Under the pieces are notes generated by a model. That model was not told the origin of the DNA. It made no database searches and was given only the letters and a program-made list of their open reading frames with translations. Below are positions 54,546 through 63,873 of a stretch of 64,000 nt of DNA, piece by piece (position 1 is the stretch's first letter; every line of letters starts with the position of its first letter). The stretch is from NCBI GenBank assembly GCA_046331625.1, contig JAXLQL010000008.1, positions 248,001 to 312,000 on the forward strand, given 5' to 3'. The position numbers and the translations under genes were made by a program. The stretch is from JAXLQL01 sp046331625. GTDB lineage: Bacteria > Acidobacteriota > Terriglobia > Bryobacterales > Bryobacteraceae.

Positions 54546-56020
54546 TGTCCATCACTCGGCGTCAGGCGATCGCCGCACTTGCTTCGCCTGCGCTCCTCGA
54601 CGCTCGAAGTGTGGACATCTGCTTCCTCGGTGCGCGCGAGATGGCGCGCCTCATCCGCACGAAGCAGCTCTCCGCGCGCGAAGCGCTCGAGGCGCACCTC
54701 ACGCAGATCGGGCGCGTCAATCCCAAGGTCAACGCGATCGTCACGCTCGTCCCCGAGATGGCTAGGGAAGTGGCCAAGCGTGCCGACGAGCGACAGGCGC
54801 GCGGCGAAGCGCTCGGTCCGCTCCACGGACTTCCGGTAGCGCACAAGGACCTCGTGGAGACGGCGGGCATCCGCACCACGTTCGGTTCGCCGATCTTCAA
54901 GGACAACGTCCCGGCCGAAGACGAGCTCATCGTGCGGCGCATCAAGAGCGCGGGCGCGATCACCATCGGCAAGACGAACACGCCCGAGTTCGGCGCGGGC
55001 TCCCATACTTTCAACAAGGTCTTCGGGGCCACGCGCAATCCATGGGACCTCTCGAAGACCTGCGGCGGATCGAGCGGCGGAGCGGCGGTGGCGCTTGCCT
55101 GCGGCATGATCCCGATCGCCGATGGCAGCGACATGGGCGGCTCCTTGCGCAATCCCGCGGCGTGGGCGAACATCGTGGGCTTTCGCGTCTCGCCCGGCCG
55201 CGTACCGAATCCGAAGTCCGCTTTCGGATGGTTCACCTTGAGCACCGGCGGTCCGATGGCGCGCTCGGTGACGGATGTCGCACTGCTGCTCGGCGCGATC
55301 GCCGGACCCGACTCCGCGTCCCCGCTCTCGCTCCCCGAGCCCGGCTCCATCTTCGCGCGTCCGCTCGAACGGAGCTTCAAGGGCGTACGTGTCGCCTGGT
55401 TCCGCGACCTCGGCATCCCGTTCGATCCGCGCGTCCGAGCCGTTGTGGATGCGCAGCGCAAGACCTTCGAGAGCCTGGGTTGCATCGTGGAGCAGGCAGA
55501 TCCGGACTTCACGGGCGCGGACTTCGCCTTCAAGACGCTACGGGCTTGGAACTCGGCGGCCACGCACGGTGAGCGCATCCGCACGCAACGGGACCAATAC
55601 AAGGACACGCTGCTCGCCGAGATCGAAGACGGGATGCGAGTGACCGGAGCGGACCTGGCCAAGGCCGAAACGCTCCGAACAAAAGTCTGGAGAATGTTTC
55701 AAACATTTCTCTCGAAGTACGAGTACTTCATCCTGCCCACCACCCAAGTGCCTCCGTTCGATGTGGAACTGCCTTATCCGCGCGAGATCGGCGGTGTGAA
55801 GATGGAGAGCTACATCGATTGGATGAAGTCGTGCTGGTACGTCTCGGTCACCGGCAACCCGGCTATCTCGATGCCCGCGGGCTTCACGCCGGAGGGCTTG
55901 CCCGTGGGCTTGCAGATCGTGGGCCGGCGCCACGCGGACTTCAGCGTGCTGCAGCTCGCGCACGCCTTCGAACAGGCCTCCGGAATCGGCCGGAAGCGCC
56001 CGCCCACGGCGAGTCCCTAA
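54545..56020 (+). CDS. Exported amidase (amidase signature family)
   Basis: 491 residues from a GTG at 54545 that overlaps the mhpE stop by one base (TAGTG), so coupled. A probable twin-arginine signal (ITRRQAIAALASPALLDA) is followed by the amidase signature fold: Lys in LPVAHKDLVETA, cis-Ser in KTCGGSSGGAAVALACG, nucleophile Ser in GSDMGGSLRNPAAWAN. It hydrolyses carboxylic amides. The link with MhpE/MhpF suggests release of an acid feeding the aldolase pathway, but the substrate is unknown. Tat export does not fit a purely cytoplasmic pathway, so the role may differ. Confidence 0.88.
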   Translation: MSITRRQAIAALASPALLDARSVDICFLGAREMARLIRTKQLSAREALEAHLTQIGRVNPKVNAIVTLVPEMAREVAKRADERQARGEALGPLHGLPVAHKDLVETAGIRTTFGSPIFKDNVPAEDELIVRRIKSAGAITIGKTNTPEFGAGSHTFNKVFGATRNPWDLSKTCGGSSGGAAVALACGMIPIADGSDMGGSLRNPAAWANIVGFRVSPGRVPNPKSAFGWFTLSTGGPMARSVTDVALLLGAIAGPDSASPLSLPEPGSIFARPLERSFKGVRVAWFRDLGIPFDPRVRAVVDAQRKTFESLGCIVEQADPDFTGADFAFKTLRAWNSAATHGERIRTQRDQYKDTLLAEIEDGMRVTGADLAKAETLRTKVWRMFQTFLSKYEYFILPTTQVPPFDVELPYPREIGGVKMESYIDWMKSCWYVSVTGNPAISMPAGFTPEGLPVGLQIVGRRHADFSVLQLAHAFEQASGIGRKRPPTASP

Positions 56021-56110
56021 GGCGAGCCTGTTCCGCCAAGCAGCCCCCCACCGGCCCTAGTCTAGCCGCCGCTTCCGCGCCCGGACCCTTCGGTCCAGAA
56101 AGTGCGCCAC

Positions 56111-56600
56111 TGTTGCTTCCACCCCGGCCGCCACGTGCACCGTCAAGCCGACCCGTCCGCAAGCACGACGCCGCAGCAGACACCCGACCAAGCGCACTCG
56201 CCGACGCCGTCAAGCCGATCCGTCCGCAAGCGCGAGGCCGCAGCAGACACCCGACCGAGCAGGCCCGCCGTTGCTTCACCCCGGCCGCCACATGCGCCGT
56301 CAGGCCGATCCGTCGGAACGCGCGAGGCCGCAGCAGACACCCGACCGAGCAGGCCCACCGTTGCTTCCACCCCGGCCGCCACATGCGCCGTCAAGCCGAT
56401 CCGTGCGCAAGCACGAGGCCGCAGCGGCCACCGACCAAGCGCACTCGCCGACGCCGTCAAGCCGATCCGTGCGCAAGCACGAGGCCGCAGCAGACACCCG
56501 ACCGAGCAAGCCCGCCGTTGCTTCCACCCCGGCCGCCACATGCACCGTCAGGCCGATCCGTCGGAACGCGCGAGGCCGCAGCGGCCACCCCACCGAGCGC
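56111..56600. repeat. Non-coding 66/91-bp tandem repeat block
   Basis: Six copies of a unit with the core CGTCAAGCCGATCCGT...CGAGGCCGCAGC...CACCCGACC occur at 56141, 56208, 56298, 56389, 56455 and 56546, with spacings 67, 90, 91, 66 and 91 bp. The long units add TTGCTTCCACCCCGGCCGCC and the short ones AAGCGCACTCGCCGACGCC. Several copies carry CGTGCGCAAGCACG, a 5-bp stem with GCAA loop. All frames are open through GC content, but no ribosome binding site or consistent protein is seen. It lies between convergent genes (amidase, DinB). Confidence 0.8.
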
Positions 56601-56608
56601 GCCCGGCG

Positions 56609-57130
56609 CTACTTCCTCGCCGCTGCTTCCACGCTCGTCGTCGGATCCGCGCCCGACCACGTCACGTCCGCTGTCGGACCATACGTGGACGGCACCGGCT
56701 TGCCCAAGGGACGCAAGTATCCGGTGAGCTGAGTCCGGTGATGCGCCGTGTGCAGCACGCGGCGCCAGAAGATCCAGATGCGCTCGCGGTGGACGTCGAA
56801 GAACGGAACCACCTCGAGCCACCACGCATCCGGGCGGCCTTCGAGGAATCCGGATCGCGGCGCAGCGAGCTCGAGGAATCGCGCAGTCAACGCCTCCACG
56901 GTGCGCTCGGCCGGCAGCACTTCCGGCGCGGCTGGCTCGGGGCTGCCGAGGAACTCGGCGAAGAAGCGCCGCTCGGACAGAAGCTGGTGCTTCATGATGT
57001 CGAACACGCTCGAAGAGCGCCGGTCGGGACGCCAGTCGAGATCGGCATCGCTGAACGAGCGCCACACCGAAGCGACCTTGGCCGTCTCGCTGCGATAGGT
57101 CTCGACGATGTGGGCGAGGAGCGGGTTCAT
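56609..57130 (-). CDS. DinB-family four-helix protein
   Basis: 173 residues from the ATG at 57130, which overlaps the aminotransferase stop (ATGA). DinB/YfiT-like helices: MNPLLAHIVETYRSETAKVA, FDIMKHQLLSERRFFAEFLG, RERIWIFWRRVLHTAHHRTQ. The HxxxH ligands (H53 and VLHTAHHRTQL) of the metal-binding DinB fold are present. Many are thiol transferases; others are uncharacterised. Coupled to a DegT-like gene. Confidence 0.82.
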   Translation of the reverse strand: MNPLLAHIVETYRSETAKVASVWRSFSDADLDWRPDRRSSSVFDIMKHQLLSERRFFAEFLGSPEPAAPEVLPAERTVEALTARFLELAAPRSGFLEGRPDAWWLEVVPFFDVHRERIWIFWRRVLHTAHHRTQLTGYLRPLGKPVPSTYGPTADVTWSGADPTTSVEAAARK

Positions 57131-58401
57131 GCCCGATGTGCCCACACCTTCTCGAATGCGGCGGCGTACTGATCCACCAGGTCTGGCGCTTCTTCAGTGA
57201 ACAGCGGCAACCGGATCGCCGTGCGGTTCACCTGTTCGCAGCCAGGAAGCCGATCCGGCACTTGCGGTGCGTGATGCCACCACTCGGCTTCGCGATAGAT
57301 GGCGAACTGGTGCTGCTCGGGATACGGCGCCGCGGATACGCGCACGCCTTCGGCGGCGAGCGCCTTCAGCAGCCGGTCTCGTGCGAAGCCCGCTTGCTTT
57401 TCGTTGAAGAACAGGATGTTCGAAGCCCAGTGCACGCGTTGGATCTCTGGCCGGCGCCGCTGCTCGGTGAGTCCCGGCAACTGGCACAGGCGCTCGTTCA
57501 GCCGCTTCGTCTGCGCCACAACCAGCGCATTACCGGCGTCGAGCTTCTTCAACTGCATTCGGGCGATCGCGGCGGCTAGCGGGTGAATCCGGAACTTGGG
57601 ACCGAATCCGGTGTCGTGATACTTGCGGTACTTGCTCTCGGCTGGGAACGACGCAGGCAGGTCATAGTTGCCGAATGCGGTGGCGCGCTCGTAGTGCTCG
57701 TTGGATTTGTAGATCCCCATGCCGCCTTCCACCGCCGGCAGCACCTTGCTCAGTTGATAGCTGAACACTCCGATTTCGCCCCACGTTCCCACGCGGCGCG
57801 ATGCGAATGAGGCTCCTTGCGCTTGCGCGGCGTCTTCGAGCAGCAGCAAGCCCTTCTCTTTGGCGAACGCCGCGACGGCGTCCATGTCGCAGGGCAGGCC
57901 CCACGCATGCATCACCACGAGAGCGCGGGTGCGCGGCGTGAGCACTTTGCGCGCGTGGTCCACGTCGAAGCAAGCAGTGCGCGGGTCGATGTCGACGAAC
58001 ACCGGAACCAGTCCGAAAAAGCGCATGGGCACGATCGAGGCCGAAGCGGTGTAGGAGGGCACCATCACTTCGCTGCCTGGCGGAAGTCCGATGGCGAAGA
58101 ACATCGACATGAGCGCGCTGGTTCCGTTGCAATGCGCCTTGGCGTGAGGTGCGCCGATCCACTCGCGCGTCTCCTTCTCGAGCAGTGCGATCTCCGGATA
58201 GAAGCGGTTCGACTCGAGCAGTTCGAGCACGAGGTTCTTCTCTTCGGCTCCATAGCGCGGCCACTTGGAGATGGCGGAAGCGCGGTGCGGAGAGATGGTC
58301 ACCGCTTTAGGACCGCCCTCGAGCGCGAGCGTTTCCACCTTGCGTCCGGCTGCGGCGGCCACGGCGGCGCTTTGCATGAAGGTGCGGCGGGTGGCTGGCA
58401 T
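57127..58401 (-). CDS. Tat-exported DegT/DnrJ/EryC1/StrS-family aminotransferase
   Basis: 424 residues. The N-terminus MPATRRTFMQSAAVAAAAGR is a twin-arginine signal, unusual for this PLP family. Core: HCNGTSALMSMFFAIGLPPG, EVMVPSYTASASIVPMRFFG, the PLP-binding LLLEDAAQAQGA with D190, Lys219 in FSYQLSKVLPAVEGG, and GPKFRIHPLAAAIARMQL. Family members transaminate keto-sugars; the exported location here is odd, and a non-sugar role or a redox partner is possible. It is divergent from the second Oar-like receptor. Confidence 0.88.
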   Translation of the reverse strand: MPATRRTFMQSAAVAAAAGRKVETLALEGGPKAVTISPHRASAISKWPRYGAEEKNLVLELLESNRFYPEIALLEKETREWIGAPHAKAHCNGTSALMSMFFAIGLPPGSEVMVPSYTASASIVPMRFFGLVPVFVDIDPRTACFDVDHARKVLTPRTRALVVMHAWGLPCDMDAVAAFAKEKGLLLLEDAAQAQGASFASRRVGTWGEIGVFSYQLSKVLPAVEGGMGIYKSNEHYERATAFGNYDLPASFPAESKYRKYHDTGFGPKFRIHPLAAAIARMQLKKLDAGNALVVAQTKRLNERLCQLPGLTEQRRRPEIQRVHWASNILFFNEKQAGFARDRLLKALAAEGVRVSAAPYPEQHQFAIYREAEWWHHAPQVPDRLPGCEQVNRTAIRLPLFTEEAPDLVDQYAAAFEKVWAHRA

Positions 58402-58510
58402 GACTCTGAGCGTACCACCGGGCGGCGGCCGTCAACTTGACCGCGGCCCGCCGGTTCATTAAGATGCACTAGTAAGGGAACCTGAGGGGCCCTTCAGGGA
58501 GGTCAGTCAG

Positions 58511-61500
58511 ATGATTCGTAACGGGATCTGTCTTCTGTCCGTGTGCGTCATGGCTTTGGCGCAAACCACCGGACAGGCCACAATCGTTGGCAACGTCACC
58601 GACAGCACAGGCGCGGTGATTCCAGGCGCCAAGATCACTGTCGTGAGCACGGAACGCCAGTTCACCTACAACGCCACCAGCAACGGAGAAGGCTACTACG
58701 TAGTGCCTTATCTGCAGCCGGGCAAGTACAACGTGACTGTCGAGTCACAGGGCTTCAAGCGCGCGGTGCGCAACGGCATCGAGCTTCGCACGAACGAACA
58801 GCCGCGTATCGATGTCGCACTCGAGGTCGGTAACGTCGCCGAGTCGGTTGAGGTCTCATCGGCCGCGCCGTTGCTCGAAACGGAAACGTCGGTTGCCGGC
58901 GGCGTCATCGAAGGCGAGACCATCGTCAAGATCCCGGTCATTCAGAAGCTGACCTTCCGCATCTTGCCCTACCTGCCGGATACGCAGGTACTCAACGGGC
59001 TCCACGTCAACGGCCAGCGCGAGCGCTCGATGGGATATGCGCTCGATGGGCTGGGCGCGAAGGAACCGGTGACGGGCGCGGTGGGGACCACCAATCGCGT
59101 GGTGACGTCGAGTATCGACGCGGTCTCGGAAGTGAAGGTCTACGCAAGCGGCATGCCCGCCGAGTTCGGACACTCGGCCGGCGGACAGCTCTCGGTCGTG
59201 TTCCGCTCGGGCACCAACCAATTCCACGGGAGTCTCGAGGATCGCTACATCAACAAGAAGCTGCTGCACCGGAACTACTTCGACATCCTGCGCCCGACGC
59301 AGCCGTTCACCTATCACGAGCTCTCGGCCGTGGTCAATGGTCCCGTGTTCATCCCGAAGATCTACAACGGCAAGGACAAGACGTTCTGGCTTTTCGGATT
59401 CGCGCGCCATCACGAGAAGGCGTCGGAAACGTTCCTCGGCGACGTGCCGAGCGCTGCGATGCTTGGCGGCGATTTCAACTTCGGCGGGATCGGCTTGCCG
59501 ATCTACGATCCGGCCACCACGCGGCAGAACGCGGCAGGGGCTTGGATTCGAGATCCCTTCGCCGGAAACATTGTCCCCCGCGCGCGTTTCGACACGGTGG
59601 CCAACAACTTCCTCGCGAAGAACCCGTTTACGCCGGCTAATGCGCCGGGCACGCTGGACCGCTTCGGTCCGCACCAGAATCTAGTGGATGCCACTGTGTA
59701 TCGGTCATACCGGACTCGGTTCGACATCAAGCTGGATCACCAGTTCAGTTCGAATCACAAGATCTTCGGGCGCTATTCGCAGTCGCACCACACCTCGTTC
59801 CGCGATCGTTGGGTGAACGAAGCCGCCTGGCGTCTGATCGATCCGAACGCGATTCCGTTTCCGATCGACCAGCCGAACATCGTGGTGTCGGACACCTACA
59901 CCATCTCGCCCACGCTCATCAACGAATTCCGCGTCGGCATGAATCGGCGCAAGACCACGCGAGACCCAGCGTCGGCGAACGGCGATTGGGCGAAGCAGTT
60001 GGGCATTCCCGGAGTTCCGGCTGACTCGTTTCCCGAGTTCCGCGGAGCGGGCGGCGGCAAGTACTATCGCACTGGTCCGGGTGGCGTTTCGTCCGAGGTT
60101 TGGGAAGACTTCGTGGTGCAGAACAACCTCACGAAGGTGTTGGGAAAGCACACGCTCAAGGGCGGGTACGAAATGCTGCGCACGCGGTACAACATCCTGG
60201 CCGAGGCGCTGCCTTCGGGCATCTACAACCTCGCCGGCACGGAGCAACCGTTTGGCGCGTCTGGCACCTCGGGTAACGATTTCGCGAACCTGCTGCTCGG
60301 CTACGTGGGCTCGGCGCAGTTCACGCGCGCGGTGGCGACGTGGCTGCCTCGTTGGACAAGCCAGGCCTGGTACATCCAAGACGACTTCAAGCCGGTGAAG
60401 AACCTCACCTTCAACATCGGACTTCGCTGGTCATACGAGTCACCGTTCAGCACCAAGTACGGACAGCAATCGCAGTTCGATCCCACGGCTCGCGACCCGA
60501 TCACCGGCCGGCTGGGCGCGATCGTGCACCGCTCGGGTGCGCTGGCCAAGCGCGACCTGAACAACTTCCAGCCGCGTCTCGGCATGGCCTGGAACTTCCG
60601 GCCGAAGCTCGTGTTCCGCTCGAGCTGGGGCGTGATGGCGCAAGACGTTTTCGTGACCGGACTCAACCAGAACTTCGAAGAGTACTTCGCAACGGCGAAC
60701 CTCCAGGCACCGGTGGGCGATCCGCGGCAGGCGTTCCGGCTGTCGCAGGGTCCCGGGCCGGTTGCGTTCAATCTGGCGCAGGACGGCAGCGTGCCGTTCA
60801 TCGGAACCAACTTCTCGGCACGAACGGCATCGTGGATCGATCCGAATCTTCGCATTCCGTACATCATGAACTGGTCTGGCGGCGTGCAGTGGGAGTTCCT
60901 GAACAACCTGCTGCTCGAGGTTTCGTACAAGGGCTCACGCGGCGTGAAGCTGTTCAACGCCTGGGACATCAACACGGTTCCGTTGAACATCTCGAACGAC
61001 TACGCCACGCTCGACAACATCCGCCGGAACTATCAGAACTTCCGCCCATATCCGCAGTTCGGGGCCATCACGCACTACTCGAACTACGGCGACAACACTT
61101 ACAACGGAGCCACCGTTCGCATCGAGCGCCGCAACCGGAATGGGCTTTATGTGAACGGCTTCTACACGTGGTCAAAGGCGATCACGAATGCCGATGGCGA
61201 TGGCGGCACCGGCGGCGTCACGTTCTACAACCGCGCTCTCGAGAAGGCGCGCGCCAACTACGACATTTCGCACCGTTTTGTGGGGATGTTCATCTATGAG
61301 TTGCCTTACGGCAAGGGCCGCAAGTACAGCGCGAGTGGATTCAAGAATCACTTGCTCGGTGGCTGGGACCTGACGTTCGCGCAGTTCTTCCAGTCGGGTC
61401 CGCCGATCACGGTGAACTTCTCCGGCGCGCCCAACGCAACGACGGTGTGGCTGCCGATGTCGCAACGGCCGAATCAAATTCTGTCGAACGATCAGGCTGT

Positions 61501-61870
61501 GACGCAGAACTGGTCGATCGGCCCGAACCGCTTCCCGACCACGCTGCAGAATCCGTATCTGCGCGCCGAGGCATTCGCTTATCCGGCAGCGTTCACCACG
61601 GGATCGTTGGGGCGCAATACGCTCACCTCCCCTGGCCTGATTTGGGCGCAGGTATCGCTTTCGAAGGAGTGGCAGATCTTCGAGCGCGCGCGGTTCCAGA
61701 TCCGTTGGGACATGAACAATCCGTACAAGCGGAACAACTTCGCCGATCCGAACCGGAACTACAATGCTGGCTCGCTGCCCACCTTCGGGCGGTTCGGCGG
61801 AGACCGCGGCAGCTTCGGCGATATCGGCGGACGGCTGCACTCGTTCCTGGTGGCGCGGCTCGAGTGGTAG
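58511..61870 (+). CDS. Oar-like TonB-dependent outer-membrane receptor
   Basis: 1,119 residues from the ATG at 58511, with GGGAGG about 12 bases upstream. Signal peptide (RNGICLLSVCVMALAQTTG), carboxypeptidase-regulatory domain (~20-105; ATIVGNVTDSTGAVIPGAKI, GYYVVPYLQPGKYNVTVESQ), a plug (LPYLPDTQVLNGLHVNGQRE), then a long barrel ending SFLVARLEW, with a terminal aromatic residue for BAM recognition. Same class as the receptor at 48872, but the two differ along most of the barrel. Probably imports large nutrients. Confidence 0.85.
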   Translation: MIRNGICLLSVCVMALAQTTGQATIVGNVTDSTGAVIPGAKITVVSTERQFTYNATSNGEGYYVVPYLQPGKYNVTVESQGFKRAVRNGIELRTNEQPRIDVALEVGNVAESVEVSSAAPLLETETSVAGGVIEGETIVKIPVIQKLTFRILPYLPDTQVLNGLHVNGQRERSMGYALDGLGAKEPVTGAVGTTNRVVTSSIDAVSEVKVYASGMPAEFGHSAGGQLSVVFRSGTNQFHGSLEDRYINKKLLHRNYFDILRPTQPFTYHELSAVVNGPVFIPKIYNGKDKTFWLFGFARHHEKASETFLGDVPSAAMLGGDFNFGGIGLPIYDPATTRQNAAGAWIRDPFAGNIVPRARFDTVANNFLAKNPFTPANAPGTLDRFGPHQNLVDATVYRSYRTRFDIKLDHQFSSNHKIFGRYSQSHHTSFRDRWVNEAAWRLIDPNAIPFPIDQPNIVVSDTYTISPTLINEFRVGMNRRKTTRDPASANGDWAKQLGIPGVPADSFPEFRGAGGGKYYRTGPGGVSSEVWEDFVVQNNLTKVLGKHTLKGGYEMLRTRYNILAEALPSGIYNLAGTEQPFGASGTSGNDFANLLLGYVGSAQFTRAVATWLPRWTSQAWYIQDDFKPVKNLTFNIGLRWSYESPFSTKYGQQSQFDPTARDPITGRLGAIVHRSGALAKRDLNNFQPRLGMAWNFRPKLVFRSSWGVMAQDVFVTGLNQNFEEYFATANLQAPVGDPRQAFRLSQGPGPVAFNLAQDGSVPFIGTNFSARTASWIDPNLRIPYIMNWSGGVQWEFLNNLLLEVSYKGSRGVKLFNAWDINTVPLNISNDYATLDNIRRNYQNFRPYPQFGAITHYSNYGDNTYNGATVRIERRNRNGLYVNGFYTWSKAITNADGDGGTGGVTFYNRALEKARANYDISHRFVGMFIYELPYGKGRKYSASGFKNHLLGGWDLTFAQFFQSGPPITVNFSGAPNATTVWLPMSQRPNQILSNDQAVTQNWSIGPNRFPTTLQNPYLRAEAFAYPAAFTTGSLGRNTLTSPGLIWAQVSLSKEWQIFERARFQIRWDMNNPYKRNNFADPNRNYNAGSLPTFGRFGGDRGSFGDIGGRLHSFLVARLEW

Positions 61871-61938
61871 CTTCGTCTATCCCTCCTGCCATTTCGGGCT
61901 AATTGAGTTGCCATGCCCGTTGGTAGTAGGGTTCGGGC

Positions 61939-62562
61939 ATGGCAGAGTTTGATATCACGTTCAAGGCGCTGGCCGAGCGCCTGCCACGTGCGGTGCTGGA
62001 ACTCTTCGGGCACCGGAAGATCGGGAATCGGACGTCGTTCCGGGTCCTGAAGCGCGAGTTGACGGTCCCGCTGAAGTCCATGGATCACGCGTGTGTCGTC
62101 AGCGACGCGCGCGGCAGGTGGGCGGAGCACTTCGAGGCCGAGGTCGGGTTTTCGAGTGAAGACCAGCAGGCGATCCTCGAGCGGAATGCGCTACTGAAGA
62201 TCAAATTGAAAACGCCAGTGTGGACGACGGTAATCCTCATGTCCAAGCGGCGGGGTCCGGCGAAGCCAGTTCGGCAGTTCGGAGACAGGTCGGGGTCTCT
62301 TACGTGGAAGCTGCGGCCGCGCTATATCCAATTGTGGAAGTTCCCGGCGGCGCTGTTCCTGGAGCTCGGGAATCCGAGAGCTCTGCCCTGGGTTGGTGCG
62401 ACGCAGGCGACCCCGGAACAGATGCGCGAAGCGGTGGATCGCATTCGCGCGATTCCGGACAAGCGCGTCAGGACGCAGTTGGGTGCCGAGCTGGTGGTGC
62501 TGAGCACTCTCCAGTATGATGAAGAAGAAGTCGACCGGATCCGAAAGAGGTTAGCATGGTGA
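61939..62562 (+). CDS. Hypothetical protein, possibly Rpn/YhgA-like nuclease N-terminal part
   Basis: 207 residues from the ATG at 61939. The opening MAEFDITFKALAERLPRAVL resembles the start of PD-(D/E)XK recombination-promoting nuclease (Rpn/COG5464-like) proteins. The middle is basic and hydrophobic (LTWKLRPRYIQLWKFPAALF), and the end has VDRIRAIPDKRVRTQLGAEL. It overlaps the next gene by 7 bases, which may supply the C-terminal part. Assignment is tentative; catalytic residues could not be placed. Confidence 0.5.
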   Translation: MAEFDITFKALAERLPRAVLELFGHRKIGNRTSFRVLKRELTVPLKSMDHACVVSDARGRWAEHFEAEVGFSSEDQQAILERNALLKIKLKTPVWTTVILMSKRRGPAKPVRQFGDRSGSLTWKLRPRYIQLWKFPAALFLELGNPRALPWVGATQATPEQMREAVDRIRAIPDKRVRTQLGAELVVLSTLQYDEEEVDRIRKRLAW

Positions 62563-62873
62563 CGAGCAGGGAGATCATCGAGGCTACCCCGTTGGGCGCA
62601 GAACTGAAGGAGCACGGATTCAAGATTGGGCACAAGGAGGGCTGGAAGGCCGGCCGTGCCGAGGGGCGTGCGGTAGGTCGTGCGGAAGGGGCCGATGCGC
62701 TCCGAAGCGGCATCCGCGCCCTCATCGAGTCGCGTTGGCCGTCCCTTCCGAAGTATGCCTGGCTCGATCGTGTCGCCGACCCTGGTCGATTGGAGAAGCT
62801 CTTCCGAGCCTTGCTTTCGGCCGCCGATGCGCCTGCGGCGCGCGCGGTACTCGCAAAGGAGAGGTCCAAGTAG
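62556..62873 (+). CDS. Small protein with Arg/Gly-rich helical repeat, partner of preceding gene
   Basis: 105 residues starting 7 bases inside the preceding gene. Residues ~15-50 are a charged helix with repeated EG/GR pairs (HKEGWKAGRAEGRAVGRAEG), like the C-terminal linkers of Rpn/DUF4351 proteins. The rest is helical (LRSGIRALIESRWPSLPKYA). It may be the C-terminal domain of a protein split into two genes, since in many genomes the two parts are fused. Confidence 0.5.
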   Translation: MVTSREIIEATPLGAELKEHGFKIGHKEGWKAGRAEGRAVGRAEGADALRSGIRALIESRWPSLPKYAWLDRVADPGRLEKLFRALLSAADAPAARAVLAKERSK

Positions 62874-62883
62874 GCGCAGATGT

Positions 62884-63699
62884 TCAGTCTGGAAGGCGGA
62901 ACGTGAGTTCGATCTCCGTCTTCACGCGCACCGGCTTGCCGTCCACTTTGGCCGGGACATAGACGAACTTCGACACCTCGCGGTCGGCGCCACCGATCAA
63001 AAGCGGATGTCCGCTCAGGACCCGCAGCTTCTCGACGCGGCCGTCAGCGCCGATGGTCGCGTCAAACCGAACCACGCCTGAAACGCGCGCCTGGCGGGCC
63101 GCGAAGGGATAATGCACGAGGGGCCGAGTGAGCAGCCGCGCTGCCTGCACTTGCTTCGAAACTTCGATGATCCCCGTACCCGTCTCGGGCTGCGGAGCGG
63201 GGACAGGCGCGGGAGCTACGGGCACCGGCGGAGCCACTGGTTCGGCGAGGACCAGCGCGCCTAGCAATCCTTTGCCACCACCCGCCTTCTCGATCTCGCG
63301 CGCGGACTCGGCAGTGAGCTGGAACGTGACGCCGCGTGTCCCCACCGCGCGTTCCACCAAGGCCGACGGGGTTCCGCCGCGGAGCAGGCCCCCGATGTCA
63401 GTAGCGTTCAATGGCGGTCCGGCCAAGATTTCGTTCGAGGGAGGAGGCAGAAAGCTTGCATCCACGGCATCGATCACGCGCCGATCGAGTCCGGCGGCGC
63501 GCAGCTTGTCCCGGTCGTCGCCCGAAAGCCGGAACTCGACGCGGTGCTGGCGGACCAGCGAAGCGAATTCATCGGGCTCGAGGCCGCCGATCTCGACAGC
63601 GCGGAAGAATCCGTCGCGAGTGATCGGGCGCGCGGGAGAATCATCGGCGTGGAGCGCGATGCAGCTGGCAAAGGCGAGCAGCACAGTGAACCGGCTCAT
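62884..63699 (-). CDS. TonB-like energy-transducer protein
   Basis: 271 residues from the ATG at 63699 (GAGGAGG site). A short signal/anchor (RFTVLLAFASCIALHADDSP) is followed by a helical repeat-like region (FASLVRQHRVEFRLSGDDRD), a Pro/Val/Ala-rich linker (PVAPPVPVAPAPVPAPQPET), and the TonB C-terminal domain (HYPFAARQARVSGVVRFDAT, KTEIELTFRL). TonB proteins energise outer-membrane receptors. Unlike canonical TonB, the membrane anchor is weak, so it may be secreted. The two Oar-like receptors in the window are plausible partners. Confidence 0.8.
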   Translation of the reverse strand: MSRFTVLLAFASCIALHADDSPARPITRDGFFRAVEIGGLEPDEFASLVRQHRVEFRLSGDDRDKLRAAGLDRRVIDAVDASFLPPPSNEILAGPPLNATDIGGLLRGGTPSALVERAVGTRGVTFQLTAESAREIEKAGGGKGLLGALVLAEPVAPPVPVAPAPVPAPQPETGTGIIEVSKQVQAARLLTRPLVHYPFAARQARVSGVVRFDATIGADGRVEKLRVLSGHPLLIGGADREVSKFVYVPAKVDGKPVRVKTEIELTFRLPD

Positions 63700-63873
63700 G
63701 GTTTCCTCCTCAGTCAAGGTCTATAGGCTTGGACCCAGTGTGCACCCGGTGAATCCTCGAGGCAATCAGGCGTTTGCCTCACCCGTACTCGCGACATATT
63801 CCGCGCCATCTATGAGTAGACCTCCTCTTTCGCTTAGGCGTCAGCGGGCTCACAATGAATCAACAGGCGTCTC

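Noticed and set aside
56111..56600. CRISPR array or a repeat-protein gene
   Set aside because: The sequences between cores are themselves conserved, spacing alternates, and the frames have no start signal.
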